This document shows positions 37,352 through 50,885 of a stretch of DNA of 64,000 bases, one piece after another. Every line of letters starts with the position of its first letter. The first letter of the stretch is position 1. The position numbers and the translations under genes were made by a program. This stretch comes from Psettodes erumei (Eukaryota > Chordata > Actinopteri > Pleuronectiformes > Psettodidae): NCBI GenBank assembly GCA_016785225.1, contig JAFBJZ010000377.1, positions 1,798,001-1,862,000 on the forward strand, written 5' to 3'. The notes below the pieces were generated by a model. That model saw only the letters and a list, made by a program, of their open reading frames with translations. It made no database searches and was not told the origin of the DNA.

Positions 37352-39586
37352 ATGCAGTACTCAGCACGGTTGATGCTGGTGATCCTATGGGTGGCACAGA
37401 CTGTGGAGAGCTGCCCTGACATCTGTAAATGCTCCAGGATGTCTGGTCCAGGAAAGTCAGAGGTTAACTGTCACAGGAGGGGGCTTCAAAATTTCCCCTC
37501 CAATCTGCCCACTGATGCATGGATCCTCAAGCTTGGTGGGTAGCCTTGCCATTAATAATTACATGTTGTCATTTTGAATATGTGACAGTTTATCTGACAT
37601 GCAGTATATTGTGGCACATAATCTCATCAGTAACTGACTTCCACATTGGTGTGCGAAGGTGAGAATGGTATCATGGACCTGAAGGCCAATGCTCTGAAAT
37701 CTGTTCCGAAGATCGAGAGTGTCAACCTGGAGCGAAACAGGATCAAATCCATTCACCCCCAGGCCTTTTCTGGTGCCAAGCAACTGATGCTTCTTAATTT
37801 TTACAGCAACCGCCTCACCACCCTTCCACTGAGGGGATTCCAGGTATAGAGTTTAGTAAGGAGTAGAGCACATGGACAGCAATCACACTACAATAAACAG
37901 ATCTCTCCATTTCTGCAGGACCTCGTGAACCTTCGCTTCCTCATGCTAGGACAGAACCAGATTGGTGTCCTAAGAACTGAGATGTTTGTGGGCATGAGGA
38001 ACCTATCCGATTTGGATATGCCTCTCAACGCGCTGACCTCTCTCCCACCTAATGCCTTCAAGCCCCTGATCGCCCTCAAAGTTCTGGACCTTTCCCTGAA
38101 TCTCATTCAGAGGATCTCTCCCAAAGCCTTCACTGGGCTCAGACAGCTCATGTTTCTCAACTTGGACAATAACAGGTACAACAACAAAATGTGTGGCGTT
38201 TTGCTGTTTCTTGTATTTTAAATGCACGACCCATGTATTGTTAGAGCAGGGTCAATGATAATGTTCATAAGGTGGGAACAAGGCCACCTCTAACTTTTAA
38301 AACCAGGAATTACAAAAACATTTAAACAATGACTATCCAATCGAGCATTACAATAGTAACTGAACACAACAAGCATGTAAAGGATGATTTCTTTGGTGGA
38401 GGTTTTTATACTTGTTACATAATAATAACCCACTTTGACTTGTGTGGAGGGCCTGGGTTCTACGTTGAGATGATGGCACATGATAAAAAACAATCAAGAT
38501 ACCCAGTAGATAATTACATTCTTTTTCAATAGAGCAATTTTAATATGTATTCATGAGGTAATACTTCAAGTACTCCAATTCAGGTTTTATTGAGTTATCA
38601 TATACTGTAATCTAAAAATTAGCAGATATGAGTCAATTTTGAAGTCTAAATTTGATCTTGGACATGTAGTTGTGTTATAATTGATGGGTGTTATTATACT
38701 GACAGATGCCTAAGTAACTTAGCCTAAATACTTAAATCTGCAGACAACTACATAGGTGTTTCATATGGTGTTTACAAATTAAGATTTGGGGATACTTTTC
38801 ATAAAGTGCGACCCTTTACTGTTGGCTGATGAAGAGATTTCCCCTCCAAATCCAGAGTGAAGACGGTATCTGCTGGAACCTTTAGGCCGCTGCAGTCTCT
38901 AGAGTTGCTGGTTCTGGATAACAACCTTCTGTCCTCACTGACCCCGTCAGCTTTAGATGGCCTGGGCAACCTGCAGGTAACATAATGCCAACTATATACT
39001 ATAGATGTTCACGTGCTCTCTGAGCTTGCATTGCACAAAACTTTATCTGTGTAAGACCTCTAAAATTGAATGAATGTGCTGGTTATTGAACCAGGAACTC
39101 TACCTAAAGAACAACAAGCTGGAGCACCTGCCACCTGATTTGTTCAGGAACATGCCCGAGCTTTCTCAGCTGGCTCTCAGTGGAAACCGCCTGAAGACAG
39201 TGGATGGCAACATGTTCATCCGTATGCCTAGTAAGACAAACGCCAGCAGGTGGCCTTTTTACTTTTTCACTGGCCCATTTTCACAGGAACACAGGGGTGA
39301 CTCATAATTGTAGAGGTAGAAATGACTACATCGTCCTCTGTTGCTGGTGTGATTCATATTTAATAACGACCTTTCATTCTCTGACCCACCCTCAGACCTG
39401 AGGAAGCTGTACCTGCACGACAACCCATGGCAGTGCGACTGCAACATCAGCGCTTTGGTGCGGTGGATGCGGCAGACAAAGGCCACCCTATCACCTCGGA
39501 GCACCCTGAGGTGCCTCAGCCCTCTGGAGCTCCAAAACAAGATGCTCAGCAGCCTCACAGACGACAAAATGCTCTGCCACGACTAA
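37352..39586 (+). CDS. Secreted leucine-rich-repeat protein with LRRNT and LRRCT caps, six coding exons
   Basis: Exons: 37352-37535, 37659-37843, 37919-38175, 38856-38976, 39095-39230, 39396-39586. All introns are GT-AG, phases join, and 1074 nt give 357 aa. Residues 1-20 form a signal peptide (MQYSARLMLVILWVAQTVES). An LRRNT cap follows (C21, C25, C27, C40), then 9-10 repeats of about 24 residues with the LxxLxLxxNxL core (for example LGQNQI, LDLSLN, LYLKNN). An LRRCT cap starts NPWQCDC and ends with Cys shortly before the stop. No transmembrane helix or GPI-type tail is seen, so it should be secreted. Size and layout resemble LRG1, chondroadherin, CPN2 or GPV relatives, but several of those have few coding introns, so the orthologue is left open. 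The ATG lies 5 bp after a strong acceptor ending CTGCAG at 37346, implying an upstream 5' UTR exon. The 37658 acceptor is the weakest junction. Confidence 0.87.
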
Positions 39587-39794
39587 CACCAGAAATCATC
39601 GATGAAGACCATGGCCTGGGCTCTGACCCATGGAAATTCAGATAATGAACTTTTATCCAACTGATAGCTGTACTCTGTACTTCGATGTTCTTTGTGTGAT
39701 CTTTCCCAGCTGCAATGTAAGTAGATTCCTCTGTGGGATAGTGTATCTCCTCTACTATACGAGCATATTGAAATTTTCAGCTAAAACATCTTGC

Positions 39795-39800
39795 AATAAA
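39795..39800 (+). terminator. Polyadenylation signal of the LRR gene
   Basis: AATAAA lies 209 bp downstream of the TAA at 39584-39586 in a short, otherwise unremarkable 3' UTR. It is the first canonical hexamer after the stop. Confidence 0.65.
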
Positions 39801-40194
39801 TAGAATCACCTTTTTGAAACTTTGGCCTGATCACCGTGTATTTTTGAGTCTAAATTCAAGAGTATAAAGGTTATGCAGTTATGCAGTTATGATGTTTGCA
39901 ATGAGCAGGAGAGGATGTGTATCACACTGTATTTTTCAGCAGCAAAGCGCTGTCCTTTATCGGCAAATTCAACACTGGGATTAATACTATAATCTCATAT
40001 TGCTTGACGTATAAAAACTACGCAGGCTTGGAAAGTGTGGGATTACATGCAGTGGGATTATTTTAATCTGATTCCAGGGAATGGTTTTGGTGAGAAAAAC
40101 CTCCTGATAATATAAATTTAATGAAGTTGTAATCTCTAAATTAAAGTGGTGTGATGATCCAGGCGGCTGCTGCTGCCATGTAGACCAGTAGTGA

Positions 40195-40300
40195 CATACC
40201 ACATGGCCAAAAGTATGTGGACATCTGAACATTACATGTTATTGTCTATTTTGTTCAAAACCATGGGCATTACTGCTATAGCTAGCTGAGACTAATAAGG
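40195..40300 (+). mobile_element. Short DNA-transposon-derived repeat fragment
   Basis: The stretch catggccaaaagtatgtgga, catctgaacatta, and then aaaaccatgggcattactgc is the start of a very common teleost repeat of Tc1/mariner type. Only about 100 bp survive. Confidence 0.55.
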
Positions 40301-41714
40301 GTCCAACACTGACGAAATATAGCTGGAAGAACTTTCCTCCCTTTTCCATAAAATGAATAAAAAGACTTGCACATAAAAACAACCTGACCTGCAGTGTTTG
40401 CTGCTTCTACACATCTTCTCACTACTTTTCTCCATCAGTTCATCTGCACCACACCATGATCTTCTCTTGCTGCACTGCAACCTCCCCTATACATGCCTCT
40501 GTCAGACACACACTCCTCAGGTTCTGTTACTCATCACTGAACATCCACAGGAGGGAGAGAGACAGATCAGGCAGAGGCAGTGGTAGTTCCATCACTTTAC
40601 CGAGCGAAACAGTGGTGGAGATGGAGACAGTCAGAGGAGAAAATGTGAAGGAATGATGGGAGGGCTGGCAGAGTTGAGATGGGAGACGAGGTTGGAGTAA
40701 AGCATGCTAGCCTGCCCTCAAACTTACTGTATTGACAAGGTGACTCCCACTGACCTGTTCACACAATGACTAAGAGTCCCTGAGAACAATATAATAGCAA
40801 GGCTTTGTTCTGAGTCGTGGTGGCTTCAGCGTATTATACAGCAACATCAGATAGATATATATTTATCCCTTCTCCACAGTGCATTTTTGGTGTGTAATTT
40901 AATTGGCTGCTGCTAAACCTATAATCTTCAAAAAGGGCTCACTTTGATCACACAGACCATACGTTCACATCTCACAACATGGAAACATGTCATGCCTATA
41001 AGAATTTCTGATGATTTGATGAAATTACAACACTGCATTGCTTAATGTTCTTTGACATGTTTCTGTGGCCTGAGATTCCATGTAAACATGCATCATGCAT
41101 GCAAATTATGAATTATAATGGTGTGCTTTATCCCTCCTTATGCTACAAGCATGCTCCCTGCTTTTTTTTTTTGAAAGATTTATGTTGTTGTGTTTAGTAA
41201 AGATATCATGGAACATGGGCAATGACACATGCTTGTTAGATAAAGGCAGCAAAATGAATTTCACACTCCTGTGTTTCATGTTAAGTTGTGTTTACAATTC
41301 TTTGACTACGGTCTGTCATCCCTTGAGAAACATAAATGTGTTGATGTGCTGCCAGATGCATTCAGTGTATAGCATAGGTTATATCATTAGAGGCAGTGAT
41401 ACCGTATTATTTCTGTGTCAACATGCTCGCTCTTAGCCTTTGAAATTCTGGGTCTTCTATTGAAAGGAAGCTTCAAGTGACATGCTGCCCTTCCATTTTT
41501 CTTTTGAGGACCTGTTAAACAGCCATCTGGCATGTGTTATGTGTTATTTGCTGGATACAAAATCATCATCTCTGACAACTTCACACAGCTGACAGCTCAT
41601 TGACTGTCCAAGTGTGGCACTTCCTTTCAGTTAAAGCTGTACCACTCATTTTTTTATACTAACAATGACTCAAATGTGCATTTGCCCGTGGAACTGTTTG
41701 TGCTTATTTACAGT
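40301..41714. other. No gene seen
   Basis: Unique-looking non-coding sequence downstream of the LRR gene. No supported feature found. Confidence 0.4.
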
Positions 41715-41990
41715 CAACGCACCGGGCAACACAGTGGTTAGCACTTCTGCTTCACACCAAGGAGGTTCTTTGTTTGAACCCTATGTTCTCTGTGGAGTTT
41801 GCATGATTTCCTAGTGTCTATGTGATTTTCTCCATATTTCTTCTAATCCACCAATAACATGTAGATTAGGTTGACTGGTGACTCTAAATTGCCTGAAGGT
41901 GTTACTGTGGGTATAAATGGTTGTTTGTCTCTATGTGTCCACCCTGTGATAGACTGGTGACCTGTCCAGGGTGCACGCTACCCTAGATTC
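41715..41990 (+). repeat. tRNA-like teleost SINE copy
   Basis: The 5' part has an A-box-like TGGTTAGCAC and a decayed B-box-like GTTTGAACCC. It is followed by the family body (tgtggagtttgcatg, gattaggttgactggtgact, ttgtttgtctctatgtg) and ends gatagactggtgacctgtcc plus a short variable tail. The order and spacing match a dispersed fish repeat, and the 7795-7890 fragment is its 3' end. Confidence 0.65.
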
Positions 41991-44235
41991 AGTGTTTTCT
42001 GACCTTGCAAACTGACTATGGCAAAAGAAAGAAAAATTCCCCACGTTCCCATCTACCAATGCATATGCTATCTCGGGTGAGCACTTATGTATGAACTCAA
42101 GTGTCCGAAAACTATTTCTACCATTCAAATTCCCCAAACCATGAGCCAAATTGCTCTTTTGCTGCTAATATCTAACTAACGATGAAGGATTTGTTCTTTG
42201 TAAACAAGGCACAAGGTGGACGAGCAAACTACTTTCCCTCCCTTTCTGCCTACAATGCATAATTGACTGTGGGGATTCATTTATTCTGTTCTAACAAGGG
42301 AAATGCCTTCCTCCTCACATCCCTCACATGAAACTGCGCCGTGGATGAAGCAGTGGAGTGTTCACTGGAGGGCCTGGAACCGCTTTGACTTGGTAAGGCT
42401 TTTAAATGCACAGCACAGAGGAGAAAAAACAGCAAACCAACAGGGATACAATTATAGATTTCCCTCTTGTACGTGCTTTTGTCTACAAAATAGGCTTTGT
42501 AAGGTTAGAAGAGATGCGGTGTTATAATGTTTTTATAATGAAATAAAACTGCGAAGAAAGAGAAGATACAACAGAGTGCAGATGAAACACACATCATACA
42601 TGAATTCATTTATGATTTGTCTGACTCTTAACATCGTCGATTTGCCAAAAAAAAATAGGGTGTTTTTTTCTATCTGTCCACAAATATAATTCCTCAGCTC
42701 CTCGGTGGAACTGGGACACTTCGTGGGACCTTTGTGAGATAAAGTGTCCTTTGTCTTGACCTAGAACAAAAGCAGCTTACAAGATTCGTCTTCTTGTGTT
42801 TGGCAACAAATCTGACATTTCCTCAAACCGGTTTCTAAAATTTTAATTCCTCTAGCGACAGCTCACTGAGCATGTTCACTGGTTCCCAGGGCTTAGTTTC
42901 AAATTCACAGAGTGTGTGTTACTGAAGACGACTGCCTTCAGTGATTGTAAACTTCCACTGTTGCCCTCATTATCCATTTATTTCACCTGATCAGCTTCAC
43001 TGGGACTTACGTGTCTTGCTAAAGGGCAACTTGAGCTTCAGAGAAGTCATTTAGAATAAAGGGCGCACGTGGTGCAGAAGGAACATAATTTTATGGCCCT
43101 GTTTCACTTTTTCCACCACTGTGCATTGTGTTGTGTGTACTGCTGGTTGGCATGCAAAATTAACATGCAACAATAGGAGTTGGGTGACAATTCAGTGTTG
43201 TGGAGTCATTTGACACTAAATATTGAGGAGATGACTGCTCAAGGCAAATACTGGGGATTGGCTCGGTGGCATGGCAAACATGTCAGATCGAAGGGAGTAA
43301 ACTGATTCAGTTAGTTAGACAGAATTTCTATCAAAAGTCAGCTATCATAAGCTAACTGGTCATACCTGACCAAATGAGGCTGCAGCAGCAAAACCCATCA
43401 GTGTGTTAAATTAAACAAGGATGTGTTTACTTCCGAGTTCTTTCTTGTAAGATGAAGCTGGTGTGAATTTTTATTTCAAATTTGATGTAGCATAACTTGA
43501 ATGAAAAGATCTTGTGTATATATTGTACATACAAGAGTGTGATGGCAAAATATTACACCAAATTCTATATTATGTACTCCAGGCCATGGCAACAGTTTAG
43601 CATGACTACACAATGTGTACACCAGCCTGTTCATCTTGCAGAGAAACTGACTACAACACAGTGTGAGATGCATCACACTGAGCTACATGTCAGGACGAAG
43701 AGACGAGCGCACGGCTGCAAACATCTCGTCAGGGATTCCAGGGCAGTGCGGTTTAGCATGCTCCTGCTGCCATGGCACAGCCACAGTCAATCACTGTAAT
43801 CTGTGTTTGCATTCACCTAACTGCATACATTTGCCTCAAGCATAGCCATAAGAGAAATACATCGACAGACAAAGGCTGTTACATGATCTTATTTTGCATG
43901 TCCATTGAGAGCAAACCAAGTGCCTCAAATACAGCTGATGTGTTCAGCTTTGACCATGTGAACTTAACACAGTCAAGAATAAAATCTTTCTGTGGACCGT
44001 GAACATTCAAAAAAAGTCAAAGGATGGATTGTTATTTTTAATTTCATGAAATATAACAAACAATTTAATATAGTCTGAAGAAAAAAAGCTTCATCATAGG
44101 CAAAGGGAATATATATATTTAACTGGTCATTTTCAAAACACAGTGGGGCTGCCTTCATAAGTGGCTTCTACATTCACTTACAACATATCATCTTCAGTTA
44201 AAGGTAGTTTTGTGGGTGATTTCCCCTGACTTTGT
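41991..44235. other. No gene seen
   Basis: Non-coding by inspection. Open frames are short and unlike known proteins. Confidence 0.4.
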
Positions 44236-44239
44236 CTTT

Positions 44240-44500
44240 GTTCCCGGATCCACGTACTCCCCCTGTTTTCCATTCTCAATCAAAGGAACCTCCACACCTA
44301 CCTCTCGCACCTGCTCCTCACTTACCTCTTTTCTCCCCTCTATTTATACTAACTCTTTTCCTCATGTCAGTTCTAAGTTCATTTGCCCATGATTCAGTGT
44401 TTCCCTTTATGCTGTTCCCCTATTCCTGGTGCCTGCCTGCTATGGGCTGTGTTTTTGACCTATTGCCTCTGTCTGTGTAATTTTATCCATGTGGCAACAA
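44240..44500 (+). mobile_element. Possible Ty3/gypsy-type LTR remnant
   Basis: C/T-rich sequence with cctccacacctacctctcgc, a TATA-like ctatttata near 44340, and a downstream ...gtttttgacctattgcctctg segment resembles the layout of fish gypsy LTRs. No paired LTR or internal coding sequence is adjacent. Weak call. Confidence 0.25.
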
Positions 44501-47500
44501 AAGAACTGAAAACCCTGTGCATCACCACATAGACACCAAAGGGACACTTGCATGTGCCCATGAGTTGCCAGCTGGTTACTGACAAAGTGTCAGTAGGGTT
44601 TGGAACCAGTGACTTACATTTTGCAGTACTGTTTATGTGCATTTCCCATTTTTGTGAAACAAACAGGCACCAGGAATAATCACTGGCACAAAACACTGTT
44701 ACCACCACCACACAGGAGTTGTAAGGTAATTTACACACAGCCCACACCACACACACCTGTGACTGTGCACACAAAGCATTTCACACCATTGGAAGCGTTA
44801 CACCTCCCAGATGCTGACAGAGGCTATGGAGGTCAGGGGGGTGGGGTAGGGGGTTGAAACTCATAAGAAGCAATAAACGAAGTAACTCAATCAGAGAGGA
44901 AGCTGCAGATGTTCAGGATTCAATCTGTGGCCATCATTTGAAGGTGTGTGGGCAGTCACAGGGGCATGTGTGCAACACGCAGGGGGGGATTTCACCAACA
45001 CCCGTGCAGCAGGTTTATAAATAATCCTGAGGTCAGCGAGCTGGAAAATAATGCCATGTCTCAAAGCACCACTTCAGAGTTCCAGTACAGTGTGTTTCTG
45101 TTGAGATCAGGAAGTTCGCTGTTCAACTTCTTGTCAGTAATCAGACCAGTGACCATAGCATCAGTGGAAACAAGGTCACAGGCTTTGCACAGGGAAACCT
45201 ATAAGTGACAGAATAAAAGCAAAAAAAAAAGCTGGAAAGCCACACCTGCAGGCTCAGGATGGTCTGGAGAGGAGCAGGTGGAAATAGGCAGCTAATGCTT
45301 ATCAGGTGACTGAAACTCATGGCGACGCAATGAAGGTTACAGCACTCAGAGGGAAAGACAAGTTCTGGATGGCAGGTCATTTAGGTGGTGGCTCTTCATC
45401 CCATTGCGATCCACCCAATTTTGAAAATTTTGGTCCAGAAAAATACAAAATATTTTTTTAATGTTTCCCGTTTAGCAAATATTAGCTTACGGTGCTAATT
45501 CTCCATCGGGTTGCCATTAAAACCACTGCAGAAGAAAATGATGCATTCAAAAGAGCACCAATCAAACCTCAAACTGTCAAATACAATGTGGAAAACATGG
45601 AAATATGGCATTACATGTTTAGTATAAAAATCTATTAGCTTAAACAGATGAACAACAAATCCAAGCACTGGCTGCACAATGCTAACTGACCTTTAATAGG
45701 TGCAGGGTCTGAGATTTTTTTATTGGATGGAAAGTAACATTTTTCTAATTCTGTCACATTTCCTCCCTGTGCTTAACTCTGTGTCATGACCACTGAGGTT
45801 TTAGTTTTTAGGTGTTGCTGGGCCAGGTGACAGTGTGGAGTTTGCTTCAGTGTCGTGCACTGGAGGTCCAGAAGTGAACACTTTTATAAATAATGTCTGT
45901 GTTCTTCCTCTCCATCTATACCTTGTGGGACTTGCTGTATTTGTATTTTGGAGGACTTTTCATTCAGGCACCATCAGCTGCAGAAACTTTACCTCCTTTA
46001 GATAATTTGATGCACTTGTGAGAAACCAGGGTTCACAATTAATCACAGAGACTGCAACCTCATGGCTGGAGCATTGTGACCTTGTTAATTCAGTGTGTGT
46101 GTCCCTGTGACTCTTCCTCGCTTTACTGCTGACATTTGCCACACTTCTTTTTTCCACCGCTGAAAAGAGCTTGAATCTTGAGGGTGGTGGCAACACGCCT
46201 GTTGAAAGACTGACATCCTTAGAAACATGTCTCAATATAATGCATCCTTTGTCATTGTTGTGCATGCTAAATGAAGTCTGTGTTGATTCAGGAAGCCTAG
46301 CTTTGTTGTTAATTGCCAGTACAAAAAAAGTCACAGCTTAAAATGGATGCCTTGTTGCAGTCTGTTACCTTCCTGCCATAATTTACTCCCATGCAAGCAC
46401 TTCAGCTAATCACTGTCATTACACAGTGCTACTGCCATCTACTGGCGAAATGTTGAGTGCAGGGTGAGTTTTTCATTGACTTGCTGACACAAACCATTTC
46501 AAATATCAATAATAATTCAAAAGCAAACAAACAACTAATAATGAGAGAGGTGTGGGGCAATAATTAGACCAGTCCAGAGGCAGTATGTCTTAAAATGTGC
46601 ATAATGTACAATAACTTTATAATAATATAGTAAAATATATACCGACTACTTTCACAAAAATGCATTTGACCAAGGCAACAAGCTATTTTCGAGACATTAT
46701 TTTCAGGCTCTGCAGTACAGTATGTGACCTTCCCACTGTTTTTGTTCATAAATAGTTTCTTTCGTGTTCACTTAACATCCGCATTAATGCTCTGAAAACC
46801 ATTTCCCTTGGGGCTCAGTTTTAATGACCTGAACAGCAAAAAAAGAAAAAAAAGAGCAACAACAAAAAACATGAATTAATGATCTTTAATGAGTTAGGGT
46901 GCTTCCTGTCGTGAGGCACCCTTACTCAAACCACAGTGCTCTGCACCATGCTGTTCTTTTCCTCCCTGAGGTATCTAAAACCATATGTTGTGCTTTTGGA
47001 AAGGCAAAAGTAGACAGATAAAATTTGAGACTGGAAGTCATCTTATTATCAGTTTATTATGACCCAATGTTATGATTTATTGTTAAGTTATGTCCAGTAT
47101 TAATTTTGACAAGGGGGGGTATAGGTAATGTAGAATATAAAGTCACCACTGTGTTATGATGAGGTTTGGGCAGAAGGATGGGTGGACTCAACAATCTGCT
47201 GTTGTTTCCTGTGTGTAAGCAATTATCACTATTTACTGACCATTCAACATTCATGTGTTTTATTTCTTTATGGCCATGCCAGTAAAGATTATCTTACTTT
47301 TAGCAAGTATTTATTTTCACAAAAGCCACAACATTTTTCCTTAACCAAAACAAGGTTTTGTGCCAAAACTTGAAAGCAAGTTGTGTCCATTCACCAATCA
47401 CAACACAGCTATGTTTTAAAAATCCAAGTGTAGAGAACGACGTTTCATTATCAGGATATTCAGGATACATTATGCAAATAGAGAGGCTATGGCAAGAGGT

Positions 47501-50228
47501 TTATGTTTGACTTGTTAGGTTCCTCCATCTAGGCCACCAGCGAACCTCACAGAATACCAGCTGGTGGCAACACCAAGCCCTAAAGAGGGACAAACAAAAA
47601 TTAAAATAACTCTTGTTATCATCATTCAGATAAGGCTGAATGATGATAACAAGGCTAAACACTGTATCTAGCAAGTTAATTATGGTGTTAACACTACATG
47701 TTAAATCAGACTGAAAGAGACAGCAGCAAGGTTAGGGACAAAAGCAAGGTTGTCTAAATTTAGAAACACGTGTTTGACATATGGGACTGCATGAAAAGGT
47801 GATAAAAGAGCATGGCCTCCCTTTTGTTAACACAAATTATTACACATTTTCTGTCAGTGTCGCAAAAAAACTTTGCGTTGTAATAACAAAGCAACCCATC
47901 CGAATTGAAATGCAAGAAAGCATTGTGCTTCAAAATCTGATAAATAAACATAAAGCAAAAAGTGGTAATTTAATTTCTTCTTCTGTGCTTTTAAAATGAT
48001 TTACATGGCAATCTGTGCATTAAGACAAGACTGGACTTTTGTCTTCTTTTTTTTGGCCCCTAGATAAATAATGCAACATTTCTGCTCCCACACAGGAGCA
48101 TTAAATATTAACTGAACAAAAAGAAGCTGTTAAATGGGACTCTGCAGCACATGTGAAAAAAGTGTGGCAACAGCAGCCTGAGTAGAGTGTTATTGCAGAG
48201 AGGGAGAGATGTGTGAAGGTGGTGGTGGTGGGGGGGGACAGTATGAAAACTGAAGTTGACAGCCAACAGCTGAACTCGCTGCACTTCGTTCAGACGTGTG
48301 AGCCAAACTGCTGGGAGACAGCTGCCAGTTAGCATGGTAACCTTCTGAAAGATGGCAGCCATGGTTCAGTTCTAAAACATGAAGATAGTTTTGGATAAGT
48401 AATTTACTCACTCAGAAGATCAGGTAATGACAAGCATCATGTGCATAGTGGTGGAAATGCTGTTGAAGCTGCATCGAGGTTTGGTTGACGCTTTCATCCA
48501 AATCAACTTAGAAGTGCATTCAAGGTCTCAACAAAATGCAAACATGTGAGGGCGTGCTGCGCTCCACGTGTGTAGATGTTTTCTTCTCTTAGCCTGCAGC
48601 AGGAGATGAGTAGTGATTTTGCTCCCCTGACTACAGCAGGCAGTTCAGAGGGGAGAGGAGAGCAGAGCGCTGGCAGACGTGTTGCAACAACAGGTCCATG
48701 GAGTGATGGGATGGTCTGACAGCCAGACGAGTGAGGCTTGAGTCTTAAAACTGGACCCAAACCACAAGCTTACTCTCACACAGATCATTGAGTGGTTGCA
48801 CTGAAGATGGCTCTTTTCACCAAAATTCTGGTATCGGTTCAGCTGCCATCACTGGGTCTTGGCTATGTCCTGATGTACCTGGGAGGAGTAAAGATTAGTG
48901 GTGGGAGATAGCTGCCTTTTCAATATCTGTCTCAAACTATCTCCTTTGAGTCATCAGATTTTGATATGACTCAAATGTGACTTGGACACATTTCCACTTG
49001 GCATTTTTGATACCTGATAGCTGCCAGATGTGAAGGAAGTGTAAGATATCTGCCAGGCGAGTAGTACAAGTAGTGATGACTTTCTGTCATCAACTATCTG
49101 TCATGTTTTTGAAAGACAAAAAAACAGACTGAAAGATGGTGAACTACCTTTATTAGAAGTAACTGATACATAACCTGAAAAAACTTACATCAAGTTTTGA
49201 TAAAATTTTGAAGCTGCTGGTGATTCTCTGGAGCATTGGGTAAATCCATGTAAGGTTCTGTAAAGTCAGTAATGATGAGAAAGAAGAAAAGTTGATTGTA
49301 GTGAGAACTTTTTTCACTGTTTGCTGTTTTCAGTGACTTCTGCCCATAAAGTCAGTCAGGGAGCTGCCCTATCACTGGACCCCAGTGAAGGGCAAAGCCA
49401 AAAGCACAGGCCATGGGACCTGGGCTGGAGATGCGCTGTTGATCCAGTTTCAAAATCAATACTTTGAGCACCAACAACTAGGCAACAGGGATAACTGCTA
49501 ATGAGAGAGAGGTGGATGTTGAGCTTAAGAATGTGAGTATACTTTTGTAAAAAGGCAGAGAGCAGATATTTTGGACTTCGAACTGAGACATACGAGTGTT
49601 GGAAACTCCTGCAACTGGAAAACTTGGCTGCAGTGGAGGAGCAAAGTGTGTTTAACACACACACTTGCATGCAGTTTTATTTGTGCTGGAGTGAAGTTGA
49701 GCAGACCAGGGCAGCTGTGGGATCCTCATCTGTATTCATGTAAATTCACAGCCACAGGGCTGAGAGCTAAACTAAACTTACCAAATATGCATCCGCTGAT
49801 CATAATTTCCGTCGAGGAGCTGATCTCCTCTGTAGTTATGTAACATGATGGTGTAACCATGGCAACATGTGCAGTATGTGTGTCAGCACATGAGCGCAGG
49901 GACTTAACTCGATAGATCAGACAGTGAAAATAGGTTAAATCACAGGGTGTGTTGCGCTTTTTGTCTTCGCATAAATTTGGCAAGGCAAACGTCACGTCAT
50001 GTCACATGATCACCCACAACTTATGTCTTTGTCGCAAACTAAATCTTTGTACCACTTTCTGTAAAGTTTTCTATTTTTTGTCTCTCATTAGCTTCAAGTG
50101 GGGATATATTTAGGATGGTTTATATAAGCATGTAGGATTTGGGACTTCCTTGAAAAAATTATTAGAATTCTGAAGTTCTGAAGGAAGGCCACGACAGACA
50201 ATTAATCCAGCTGTCTTATAAAATATTT
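44501..50228. other. Gene-poor stretch
   Basis: No supportable exon. Contains a G-rich run near 44837-44854 and a consensus CTCF motif on the minus strand at 46431-46445. Confidence 0.4.
46431..46445 (-). promoter_or_regulatory. CTCF motif, minus orientation
   Basis: The minus strand reads CCAGTAGATGGCAGT, matching CCASYAGRKGGCRSY at all 15 positions. It points toward the slc5a6/rpl7l1/LRR block. Binding is inferred. Confidence 0.5.
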
Positions 50229-50229
50229 G

Positions 50230-50885
50230 TGTGTCCAGACAAATCATCAAGAGTCAAAGTTCTAGGGACCAAAAACTTTAATGCTGGCAAAAACAGTGTA
50301 CACAAGATACACCTTGAGAGAGCTCTGAGCTATACTGGCGTGTGTCCCTTCTTTTATCTCTGCCCACGCCTGTGGTCACACCCTGCTGAAAATGCAGTTT
50401 TGTTTCCAGCATTACACAATTATGATATTCTTTCAGGCATAGGGCGTCCCCCCTTTCCCAACCCAGGGATACAGGTCTATTGTCTGTCTCAAGGCCACTG
50501 CATGCTTATCTCCTTTTTAAAAAACAGCCAAAACAACCTTCTTCAGTTTAACACTATTATATTCAGGACTCTTCTTGCCCCTATTTTTTTACTAAGTACT
50601 GACTACTTTTTTTTTTACACCCTATTTGTTGGTGTTCCCTTGAGGTCATTTTAAAAAACATGGTTATACGACTGTGCTCAGGATTACATTCTGTAAGCAA
50701 GGAGTGCTCATGCGATACATCTGCTGTTAGTGAGGAGTGTGCTGTCAGCAAGGTGTGTGTATGGTTGGGATCATTTTCTGTTGGTGAGTGTGGTTACATT
50801 AAGTGCACTTCTGAGAAGAAATCAGGCCACCTGCGGCTCATGGACTACATGAGCATGCTGCATACTTTAGCTACTACCTAACACA
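50230..50885 (-). mobile_element. Possible solo LTR
   Basis: The segment starts TGTG and ends CACA. Read on the minus strand it has a TATA-like GATAAAAG (50353-50360) followed about 70 bp later by ATTAAA (50282-50277), an LTR-like promoter plus polyadenylation order. No target-site duplication was seen and no retroviral coding region adjoins it. Weak call. Confidence 0.22.
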
